A stretch of DNA of 8,298 bases from Actinomycetes bacterium (GTDB lineage Bacteria > Actinomycetota > Acidimicrobiia > Acidimicrobiales > RAAP-2). A program made the translations under genes and the position numbers. Below are positions 1 through 5,709 of this stretch, piece after piece. Numbering within the stretch: position 1 is the stretch's first letter; each line of letters begins with the position of its first letter. The stretch spans positions 1 through 8,298 of the forward strand of contig JAJYYT010000083.1 in NCBI GenBank assembly GCA_021800645.1. Reading direction: 5' to 3'. The notes beneath the pieces are model-generated. The model was not told the origin of the DNA, made no database searches, and saw only the letters and a program-made list of their open reading frames with translations.

Positions 1-949
1 GTTTCATGATCTTCTTGTACGCGCCCGTCGAGATGAGATGGTCCATCGCCTTGGTCACGAGTCCTGCGATCTTGGCAGACTTTGCCACTCCTGCACCTTC
101 GGGGGTGGGCAGGTAGTTGAGTGGCTGAAGGACCAGCGAGTGCTCGGACTTCTTGATGAGCCAGGCCAGCTGATCCTCCGAGCTCGAATAGACCTGGTCC
201 CTCCCGCTCGTGACCGCGAGCTCCGCGGCAGCGTCCGAGGGGAAGGTGGCAACCTTCACCGGCGGCAGCTTCTTCTTCGAGCAGGTCGGGTCGATGCCGT
301 TGAGCTGCTCGATGAACGCAGAGCCCTCGATGACCGCGACGCTCTTCCCGCACAGGTCCGTGAAAGTCTTGATGTGGATGGGACTGCGCTTCACGACCGC
401 GAACCCGGTACCCACGTTGTAGTAGGTCACGATGTCGATCGCCTTCACGCGTGCGGGCGTGTAGATGAACGAGGTGAACGACGTGTTGTACCGGCCATTC
501 TGGAGCCCGGGGATGAACCCTGTGAAGTTCCCCGAGGCGATCGCGTGCCAGCGAATCCCGAGAGTCGCCGCGACCGCCTTCCCCAGGTCGACCTCCCAAC
601 CGACGAGCTTGCTCCCGACAACCAGTTCGTCAGGCGGGGCATCGTTGTAGGTCACGTCCACCAAGCCGGTCTTCTTCACCGAGGTGGGGACCTTCTTCGC
701 GAGCGCCTTGTCCACGGTGATCTTGGCGCCCTCGATCGTGACAGGCTTGTGCGCCGCCCGCAGACGGGCGGGGCTCGCCTGCGCCGACGGGGCAAGCACC
801 GTTGCGCCGAGAGCCAGCGAAGCACCGAGAGCGACCACCCCTACGCCCCTGAGCAATGCTCGGTGCGAACGTGGCGCGACCACCCCGGTTCGGCCAGCGG
901 CATGGCGCGCCATCGGACCTGCAACGCCCGCTTCGTCGATCTGGCTCAT
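1..949 (-). CDS. Polar amino acid ABC transporter substrate-binding protein (SBP_bac_3 type), 3' end outside window
   Basis: Reading leftward from ATG at 949-947, the frame is open for 316 codons and runs off the left edge. It looks like the exported ligand-binding subunit of a polar amino acid ABC importer. Residues about 30-58 form a signal peptide: basic RSHRALLRG, a hydrophobic stretch VGVVALGASLALGAT, then a cut site PSAQA|S after residue 58. No lipobox Cys is present. The mature part carries family 3 hallmarks: GWEVDLGKAVAATLG (118-131), IPGLQNGRYN (146-155), and TPARVKAIDIV (164-174) matching the usual TPERAK..DFS region. Cys200 and Cys223 may form the disulfide common in secreted actinobacterial members. 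A GAGGAA at 965-960 lies 10 nt before the ATG; Met13 (913-911) is an alternative start. The gene follows the FAD oxidoreductase on the same strand after 222 bp and seems to have its own promoter. The ligand cannot be told; permease and ATPase genes would be expected left of the window. Confidence 0.85.
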   Translation of the reverse strand, partial: MSQIDEAGVAGPMARHAAGRTGVVAPRSHRALLRGVGVVALGASLALGATVLAPSAQASPARLRAAHKPVTIEGAKITVDKALAKKVPTSVKKTGLVDVTYNDAPPDELVVGSKLVGWEVDLGKAVAATLGIRWHAIASGNFTGFIPGLQNGRYNTSFTSFIYTPARVKAIDIVTYYNVGTGFAVVKRSPIHIKTFTDLCGKSVAVIEGSAFIEQLNGIDPTCSKKKLPPVKVATFPSDAAAELAVTSGRDQVYSSSEDQLAWLIKKSEHSLVLQPLNYLPTPEGAGVAKSAKIAGLVTKAMDHLISTGAYKKIMK

Positions 950-996
950 GTCGCCCCCGTTCCTCGTTCTTCACCGATCGGCAATACGTTGGCGAC

Positions 997-1026
997 GTTC
1001 TAGCGCGCAGCTCGCCTGTTCGTCAA
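997..1026 (-). promoter_or_regulatory. Candidate sigma-70-type promoter for the solute-binding protein gene
   Basis: On the minus strand, TTGACG (1026-1021) and TAGAAC (1002-997) are separated by 18 bp. The -35 is near consensus; the -10 is a partial match to the actinobacterial TANNNT. Transcription would begin near 990 and give a leader of about 41 nt that contains the GAGGAA ribosome site. This suggests the gene can be expressed independently of the FAD oxidoreductase upstream. The call rests on motif spacing only. Confidence 0.45.
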
Positions 1027-1027
1027 C

Positions 1028-1041
1028 CGCACAATTGTTCG
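1028..1041. promoter_or_regulatory. Imperfect palindrome next to the -35 of the solute-binding protein promoter (candidate operator)
   Basis: CGCACAATTGTTCG is a 14-bp inverted repeat with one mismatched pair, centred on the perfect 8-bp palindrome ACAATTGT (1031-1038). It ends one base from the -35 hexamer at 1026. It is AT-rich in an otherwise GC-rich region, and its right arm belongs to an 11-bp string (ATTGTTCGCAG, 1034-1044) that recurs before the DapA-like gene. A position just upstream of -35 would suit an activator, or a repressor overlapping the promoter. The cognate regulator is not in the window. Confidence 0.35.
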
Positions 1042-1141
1042 CAGCATCGATCGTCTTTGTCGGCGACGGAGAACGCGCGTAGCCCCAGGAAGGGCTGAGT
1101 GGATGTTGGACCCGGAGCGGAGCTTCTCGCCCGCCGCCGAC

Positions 1142-1166
1142 GGAGGGGGGAGGGGAGAGGGAGAGG
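1142..1166 (-). terminator. C/U-rich 3' region after the FAD oxidoreductase: possible Rho-type termination region
   Basis: Six bases past the TGA of the FAD oxidoreductase, its transcript enters an uninterrupted 25-base pyrimidine run, seen on the plus strand as 25 purines with runs of 6, 4 and 3 G. A C-rich, G-poor stretch in the RNA is the type of sequence Rho uses for loading. No stem followed by a U-tract is visible in 950-1171, so an intrinsic terminator is unlikely. The same DNA could also form a G-quadruplex or triplex on the plus strand. The functional reading is inference. Confidence 0.3.
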
Positions 1167-1171
1167 CCAAC

Positions 1172-2446
1172 TCAGCTCGTCGCGAAGCGCTCCGGGGAGA
1201 ACGGAGCGAGATCGAGCTCCGGCTGGCGCTCGACCGCCAGATCGGCGAGCACGCGCCCCATGAGCGGGCCCGCGGTGAACCCCATGTGCGGGAACAGGCC
1301 AACGACCACCCGGGGAGCACGGCGGAGCACTCCGAGGACCGGGCGGTGGTCAGGCGTGCCGTTGCCGATCCCCGCCCAAGACCGCAGAACGAGCGCCGAA
1401 CCGAGGCGCGGCACGACGCCGAGCGCCACGGCAAGGTTCGCACGCATCGAGTCGAGGCGCACGAGCGGGTAACCCGTCCCTCGCTCGAGGCGTGCAGGCC
1501 AGCCGCCGCCGACCAGGACCGTACCGGCCTTCGCCTGTTTGAGCGTGAGACGCTGGCCTGCGTAGTAGAGGAGATGCTCGATGAAGGGCTGTACCGGCTC
1601 AGTGGCGGCGACCTGGACGGGCTCACTCGAGATAGGCAGCGCGAGCCCGGGCTCGAGCGACCGCACCTGGTACGCCAGGGCGTCGCCCGACGCCAGGACC
1701 ACCCGTTCTGCCTCGAGCACCTGCGTCTCGGTGCGCCCGCCTTCGGACGCCGCGAACGTCAGCCGGGCCGCCTGACCCTTCATCTCGAGGTCGACGAGCG
1801 CGCACCGAGCGCGGATCTCGGCACCCGCACGGGCAGCAGCGCGAGCAAAGGCCGGCGTCGCGAGCATCGGATTTGCCTTGCCCTCAACTGGGCTGTACTC
1901 CGCCCCGACCACCCGCTCCGAGACGTAGGGGGCGAGCGCCATCACGTCCGCGCGGGAGAGCACCTGGGCATCGAGCCCGGCCTCCTGCTCGACGCGAACT
2001 TTCTCCTCGATGAGCTGCATCTGAGCAGGGTCGTCCGCGAGGAGCAAGCCGCCCTTGGTTCGAACCTCGAGGTCGGTGCCGAGCTCCTCGTCGAGCCTCC
2101 CCCACATCTCGAGCGCGTCGAGCAGGAAGCGCAGAGCAGGCAGGAAGTCGCGGGCCCAGCCGGGCCCGAAGCGCTCGAAGGGCTCACGCTGGATCTGGCC
2201 GTGCAGGCTGCCCGCGTTGCGTCCCGACGCCTCGGTTCCCACCTCACCGCGCTCTGCCAGGACAACCGAGGCGCCAGCGCACGCGAGGTGGTAGGCGGTG
2301 GCGCAGCCGGTGATGCCGCCGCCGACGACGGCGACGTCGTAGCGGCGGGAAGCACGAGCGGGCCCCCCGACCACGAATTCGTCCGGGGCCGTACCGGAGT
2401 GGGCACCCGAGGTCGACGCACTGGGCTGTGTGCTGGTTCCGTGCAT
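1172..2446 (-). CDS. FAD-dependent oxidoreductase of the DAO family (amino acid/amine oxidase or dehydrogenase)
   Basis: A 424-residue flavoprotein of the D-amino acid oxidase (DAO) superfamily, which oxidises C-N bonds of amino acids or secondary amines. After a Gly/Ser/Thr-rich N-terminal extension (1-34) comes the Rossmann motif VVGGGITG (40-47, GxGxxG) with acidic Glu65 at the end of beta-2 to bind adenosine ribose. The family motif EASGRNAG follows (72-79). Near the C-terminus are RSWAGIGNGTPDHRPVLG (355-372) and the flavin-contacting FPHMGFTAGP (385-394). No signal peptide is seen, so it is probably cytoplasmic. It resembles glycine oxidase, opine oxidase, D-hydroxyproline dehydrogenase and gamma-glutamylputrescine oxidase, and the sequence does not separate these. 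No good Shine-Dalgarno precedes the ATG at 2446-2444; a later in-frame GTG (Val25) would shorten the extension. The gene is divergent from the DapA-like gene and precedes the solute-binding protein gene on the same strand, which suits uptake plus oxidation of an amino compound. Confidence 0.85.
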   Translation of the reverse strand: MHGTSTQPSASTSGAHSGTAPDEFVVGGPARASRRYDVAVVGGGITGCATAYHLACAGASVVLAERGEVGTEASGRNAGSLHGQIQREPFERFGPGWARDFLPALRFLLDALEMWGRLDEELGTDLEVRTKGGLLLADDPAQMQLIEEKVRVEQEAGLDAQVLSRADVMALAPYVSERVVGAEYSPVEGKANPMLATPAFARAAARAGAEIRARCALVDLEMKGQAARLTFAASEGGRTETQVLEAERVVLASGDALAYQVRSLEPGLALPISSEPVQVAATEPVQPFIEHLLYYAGQRLTLKQAKAGTVLVGGGWPARLERGTGYPLVRLDSMRANLAVALGVVPRLGSALVLRSWAGIGNGTPDHRPVLGVLRRAPRVVVGLFPHMGFTAGPLMGRVLADLAVERQPELDLAPFSPERFATS

Positions 2447-2560
2447 GGAGCGCTCGAGGCTAGGGGATGGGGCTCGTCGTCTCGGAAGGGCTTGCGAGAG
2501 GGGACATGGGCGGGGCGGGGACGTACACTATGCGGCTGATTGTTCGCAGAGAGGATACCC
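2447..2560. promoter_or_regulatory. Divergent intergenic region between the FAD oxidoreductase and the DapA-like gene
   Basis: This 114-bp region must hold promoters for both genes. For the plus-strand gene, TACACT (2524-2529) fits the -10 pattern TANNNT. It predicts a start near 2536 and a leader of about 25 nt with AGAGGA before ATG 2561; no clear -35 is seen at normal spacing. For the minus-strand gene, TAGCCT (2462-2457) could be a -10 that would start RNA only a few bases before ATG 2446, making a leaderless message. That would agree with the lack of a ribosome site there. ATTGTTCGCAG at 2539-2549 sits just after the predicted plus-strand start, where a repressor could act. Confidence 0.4.
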
Positions 2561-3511
2561 ATGGCACCACAGTTCCACGGCAGCTATACGGTCTGCGTCA
2601 CGCCCTTCAGCGAGGACGGCTCACGCGTCGACACCCACGCGCTGCGACGCTTCCTCGCCTGGCAGCTCGACGTCGGAGTGCCAGGGGTGATCGTCCTCGG
2701 GACGACCGGCGAATTCCTCACCGTGAGCGATGACGAGCGCGCTCAGGTCGTCGAGACCACCGTGGACACGGTCGGCGGGCGGATCCCCGTGCTGGTCGGC
2801 ACGATGAACGCCTTCACGCCCAGGGCGGTGGCCTACAGCCGCCAGGCGGAGGAGCTGGGCGCGGATGGCCTCATGATCCTGCCCCCCTACTACTACACCC
2901 CGACCGACGACGAGATCTTCGGCTACTACCGCGCAATCTGCGAGGCGGTCTCCGTCCCGATCATGCTCTACAACAACCCGGTCACGTCCAACGTGGACAT
3001 GTCGGCTGCGCTCGTCGCCAGGCTCACCCGAGCGTTCGAACAGGTGCGGTACATCAAGGAGTCGAGCCGGGACCTGGCCCGGGTGCGCGACGTCATCGAG
3101 GCGACCGAGGGTGTGATGAACGTCTACGCGGGCGAGCGCGCCGTGGACTCTTTCCTGCTGGGCGCCATTGGCTACGTAAATCCCTACGGCAACTACGTGC
3201 CCCGGGCCTCCGCACGGATGTGGGGGCTCCTCGAGGAGGGTCGGGTGGACGACGCCCGGCGGATCCAGCGTCTGCTCGACGCGATGGACCACACGATCGC
3301 CGAGGGGCACCCGACCTACGGCCACCAGTGCTACTCGAAGCGGCTGGCTGCCGTCGCCGGCTACCCGGTCGGTGACGTGCGCGCGCCCATCACCCCGTTC
3401 ACCGCCCTAGGCGACGAGGGCGAACGACGGGTAGCGATCCTCTCCGACCTCATGCTGCGCCTCGACGCCCTTGTCGACGAGTTGGACGCGACGGCAACCG
3501 TACCGGCATAA
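2561..3511 (+). CDS. DapA/N-acetylneuraminate lyase family Schiff-base aldolase or dehydratase
   Basis: A 316-residue (beta/alpha)8-barrel enzyme of the dihydrodipicolinate synthase/NAL family, which forms a Lys Schiff base with a 2-keto acid. GTTGE (47-51) is the substrate carboxylate loop. Tyr137 in LYNNP is the catalytic tyrosine, and Lys166 in YIKESSRD is the Schiff-base lysine. The arginine that true DHDPS places five residues after the Tyr (YNVPSR) is Thr142 here (YNNPVT). Lysine biosynthesis is therefore unlikely, and a catabolic aldolase, dehydratase or deaminase is more probable. Length is normal for the family. The ATG at 2561 is chosen because AGAGGA lies 6 nt before it; the in-frame TTG at 2540 has no such site and overlaps the presumed leader. 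The gene stands alone on its strand, divergent from the DAO oxidoreductase and convergent with the SnoaL-like gene (39-bp gap). With a DAO oxidase and a semialdehyde dehydrogenase nearby, the pyrroline-hydroxycarboxylate deaminase branch of the family is one possibility, unproven. Confidence 0.85.
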   Translation: MAPQFHGSYTVCVTPFSEDGSRVDTHALRRFLAWQLDVGVPGVIVLGTTGEFLTVSDDERAQVVETTVDTVGGRIPVLVGTMNAFTPRAVAYSRQAEELGADGLMILPPYYYTPTDDEIFGYYRAICEAVSVPIMLYNNPVTSNVDMSAALVARLTRAFEQVRYIKESSRDLARVRDVIEATEGVMNVYAGERAVDSFLLGAIGYVNPYGNYVPRASARMWGLLEEGRVDDARRIQRLLDAMDHTIAEGHPTYGHQCYSKRLAAVAGYPVGDVRAPITPFTALGDEGERRVAILSDLMLRLDALVDELDATATVPA

Positions 3512-3550
3512 GCCAGTCACACTCGGGGGAATTCGCTTCACCAGCTGACA

Positions 3551-4048
3551 TCAAGCCGACGTCGGGCGAGGAAGTCGCTCGAATCGGTTGATGTTGACGT
3601 CGAAGCCGGCGTCGTTGCCGGTGAGGAGCTGCCGGCGTGATGAGATCCTCCAGCGATCGTCGGGACAACGTACGAGGCGGTCCTCGTACTTGCCCATCAT
3701 CGTGGCAGTCGAGCCGTCTGGGCGCTCGTGCCAGGCCAGGACGTAGCTCGACGCGACCGCGGAGACCCCGTCGGGATCCAAGGTGACGAGCACGTTGGAA
3801 AGGTGGTGCGAGGTGCGCGCCCAACGCCACATCCTGGCGAGGTCGTGGCGAAGCCCTTCGGCGCCGCTACTGCGCAGGTGCGGCTCAGGGCCGTAGTCCA
3901 CGACGCAGTCGTCCGTGAACAGCGACGCCAGCGCGTCCAGGTCCATCTTGTCGAGGAACGCGCAGTACGAGTGGAGCACCTCCGTGATCTCCTGCTTGTC
4001 GCGCAGCTCCCGGACCACCGCGTCGAAGCTCGACAGTCGCTCGGTCAT
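3551..4048 (-). CDS. SnoaL-like / NTF2-fold protein
   Basis: A 165-residue single-domain protein with the cone-shaped NTF2 fold of the SnoaL_4 type. The N-terminal helix ELRDKQEITEVLHSYCAFLDK (14-34) leads into FTDDCVVDYG (44-53), the usual 'D..D..' strand of the family. TSHHLSNVLV (79-88) matches the conserved His/Asn strand. GKYEDRLVRCPDDRWRISSRR (119-139) is the typical C-terminal sheet. Members may be isomerases, dehydratases or beta subunits of ring hydroxylases, or have no known activity; Asp51 with His81 or His82 could form an acid/base pair. The ATG at 4048-4046 has an exceptionally purine-rich ribosome site with several overlapping AGGAGG registers (4049-4063). The gene lies 51 bp downstream of the semialdehyde dehydrogenase on the same strand and is probably co-transcribed with it, so it may act on a product or toxic intermediate of that pathway. 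Its true substrate is unknown. Confidence 0.8.
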   Translation of the reverse strand: MTERLSSFDAVVRELRDKQEITEVLHSYCAFLDKMDLDALASLFTDDCVVDYGPEPHLRSSGAEGLRHDLARMWRWARTSHHLSNVLVTLDPDGVSAVASSYVLAWHERPDGSTATMMGKYEDRLVRCPDDRWRISSRRQLLTGNDAGFDVNINRFERLPRPTSA

Positions 4049-4099
4049 CTCCTCCTCCTCTCCAGCGGACCATGAGCGCCCCTCACCGGCGCGCCCTGC

Positions 4100-5632
4100 T
4101 CAGCGCGCCGTCGCTGTCACGCCGTCGACGCAGAGGTACTTCACCTCGAGGAACTCCTCGAGGCCGTGATGCGAGCCCTCCCGGCCCAGACCGGACTGCT
4201 TCATGCCTCCGAACGGGGCGCCCTCGTAGGAGATGGAGCCCGTGTTCACCCCGACGACGCCGAATTCGAGCGCCTCGCCGAAGCGCAGTGCACGGCCGAG
4301 ATCGCGCGTGTAGAAGTACGCTGCGAGCCCTGACTCGGTGGCGTTCGCGAGCGCGAGGGCCTCCTCCTCGGTCTCGAAGCGGAAGACAGGGGCCACCGGG
4401 CCGAAGGTCTCCTCACGCGCGATCGCCATCCCAGCCTGGGCCCCCACCACGACGGTGGGCTCGAAGAAGGTCCCGCCCAGCTCGTGGGGTCGCCCGCCTC
4501 GGCGCACCTCGGCGCCCGAGGAGGTTGCATCCAGGAGATGTCGCTGGACTTTCGCGAGGGCACGGCCGTCGATGAGCGGACCCACCTGCACTCGAGGGTC
4601 GATGCCGTGCCCGACGACCAATTCCCCGACGCCCTGGGTCAAGCGCTCCACGAACTCGTCGTGGACCTTCGCATGGACGAGCACCCGGTTCGAGCAGACG
4701 CACGTTTGACCGGCGTTACGAAACTTGGACTCGATGGCGCCGGTCACGGCCGCCTCGAGGTCGGCGTCGTCGAAGACAACGAAGGGGGCGTCGCCGCCAA
4801 GCTCGAGGGCGACGCGCTTGACCGTTGGCGCGCACTGGGCCATCAGCAGCTTCCCGACCTCGGTGGAGCCGGTGAAGGTGAGCATGCGGACATCGGGCGA
4901 CTCGGTCAGCACGGCGCCGACGACGAGCGGGTCACCATGCACCACGTTCAGGACTCCCGGGGGCATCCCGGCTCGGGAGGCGAGCTCGGCGAGCGCCAGC
5001 GCCGAGAGAGGCGCCTCGCTCGGCGGCTTCAGCACCACGGTGCAGCCAGCGGCGATGGCAGGCGCGACCTTGCGGGCAATCATCAGGGCAGGGAAGTTCC
5101 ACGGGGTGATGGCAGCGACCACGCCAACCGGCTGGCGGAGCGCAAAGAGCCGCCGCCCGGGCCGGTTGTACGGGATCACCTCGCCGTAGGCACGACGCGC
5201 CTCTTCGGCGAAGTAACGCAGGAAAGCGGCGCTGTAGGTGAGCTCGCCCACCGCTTCGCCGATCGGCTTACCTTGCTCGATGGTGAGCAGCGCTGCCAGC
5301 TCCTCGGACGAAGAGGTCAACAGCTGCTGCCAGCGCCAGAGCACTTCTGCCCGTACGCCCGCAGGGAGAGCCCGCCAGCCGGCCAGCGCCCTGGACGCTG
5401 CCGCGATGGCCTCGCGAGTGTCCTCCGCGGACGCTGTGGCAACTGCCCCCACGAGGATCCCGGTCGCCGGGTCGTGCACCTCCAACCGTTGGTCGTTGGA
5501 GGCCTGTCTCCAGCGGCCGTCGACATAGAGGTCCTCTCGGACAAGCCCCGCTTCGCGCAGCCCGTCGAGCCGCGCGGCAACGAGGGTCGAGGCCGCATCG
5601 AGTGAGGTGGCAGGTGAACTGGGCGGCGTCAT
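4100..5632 (-). CDS. gabD: Succinate-semialdehyde dehydrogenase (GabD-type, probably NADP-dependent)
   Basis: A 510-residue aldehyde dehydrogenase, full length for the family with a short N-terminal extension of about 25 residues. Motifs in order: ITPWNFP (175-181, oxyanion Asn179), LKPPSEAP (201-208, coenzyme site), FTGSTEVG (253-260), ALELGGDAP (275-283, general base Glu277), and NAGQTCVC (306-313, nucleophile Cys311). The three residues that bind the substrate carboxylate in succinate-semialdehyde dehydrogenases are all present: Arg187, Arg305 and Ser468. Cys313, two residues after the nucleophile, matches the redox-switch cysteine of SSADH. Lys202 and Ser205 fit the NADP-using GabD pattern rather than the Glu of NAD enzymes. 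The predicted reaction is succinate semialdehyde to succinate; glutarate or 2-oxoglutarate semialdehyde are close alternatives. The gene is divergent from the omega-aminotransferase, the expected source of the semialdehyde, and is followed by the SnoaL-like gene. The ATG at 5632 has a weak ribosome site; a -10-like TAGTAT close upstream suggests a leaderless message. Confidence 0.85.
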   Translation of the reverse strand: MTPPSSPATSLDAASTLVAARLDGLREAGLVREDLYVDGRWRQASNDQRLEVHDPATGILVGAVATASAEDTREAIAAASRALAGWRALPAGVRAEVLWRWQQLLTSSSEELAALLTIEQGKPIGEAVGELTYSAAFLRYFAEEARRAYGEVIPYNRPGRRLFALRQPVGVVAAITPWNFPALMIARKVAPAIAAGCTVVLKPPSEAPLSALALAELASRAGMPPGVLNVVHGDPLVVGAVLTESPDVRMLTFTGSTEVGKLLMAQCAPTVKRVALELGGDAPFVVFDDADLEAAVTGAIESKFRNAGQTCVCSNRVLVHAKVHDEFVERLTQGVGELVVGHGIDPRVQVGPLIDGRALAKVQRHLLDATSSGAEVRRGGRPHELGGTFFEPTVVVGAQAGMAIAREETFGPVAPVFRFETEEEALALANATESGLAAYFYTRDLGRALRFGEALEFGVVGVNTGSISYEGAPFGGMKQSGLGREGSHHGLEEFLEVKYLCVDGVTATAR

Positions 5633-5709
5633 CGGAGCCCCGATACTATCGTGATGTCGTTCGTCAGACGGACGGTCGTTCGCTTATCGTGCACGAGGAA
5701 GGAACCCTA
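5633..5709. promoter_or_regulatory. Divergent control region between semialdehyde dehydrogenase and omega-aminotransferase
   Basis: These 77 bp separate two divergent genes. CGATA-C-TATCG (5641-5651) is a perfect inverted repeat. It contains -10-like hexamers on both strands: TAGTAT leftward (5648-5643), TACTAT rightward (5644-5649). Leftward transcription would start about 2-4 nt before ATG 5632. GTCGTTCG occurs twice as an 18-bp-spaced direct repeat (5657-5664 and 5675-5682). TCGTGCACGA (5687-5696) is a perfect 10-bp palindrome directly before the aminotransferase ribosome site. TATCGT (5685-5690) is a second rightward -10 candidate. Together these suggest coordinated control of both genes; the binding proteins are unknown. 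Confidence 0.5.

Noticed and set aside
1081..1096. Small hairpin AGCCC-6 nt-GGGCT in the gap after the FAD oxidoreductase
   Set aside because: Five-bp stem with no U-tract on either strand; too weak for an intrinsic terminator.
1103..2539. 478-codon plus-strand ORF covering the FAD oxidoreductase
   Set aside because: It is longer than the real gene but has no family features and is Arg/Glu/His-rich. The minus strand carries all DAO motifs, so this is an antisense shadow typical of GC-rich DNA.
2540..2560. TTG start for the DapA-like gene
   Set aside because: It lies too close to the predicted transcription start and lacks a ribosome site; ATG 2561 has AGAGGA six bases upstream.
3512..3550. 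Bidirectional terminator between the convergent DapA-like and SnoaL-like genes
   Set aside because: Only a 4-bp GTCA/TGAC pairing with a long loop is possible and there is no U-tract; I see no terminator in this 39-bp gap.
4484..5605. 373-codon plus-strand ORF opposite the semialdehyde dehydrogenase
   Set aside because: Low-information antisense reading of a well-recognised ALDH; no motif and no ribosome site.
5602..5709. Upstream GTG start for the aminotransferase
   Set aside because: It would overlap the divergent gabD start and the symmetric promoter. The added residues have no family match, and TTG 5710 has a strong AGGAAGGA at correct spacing.
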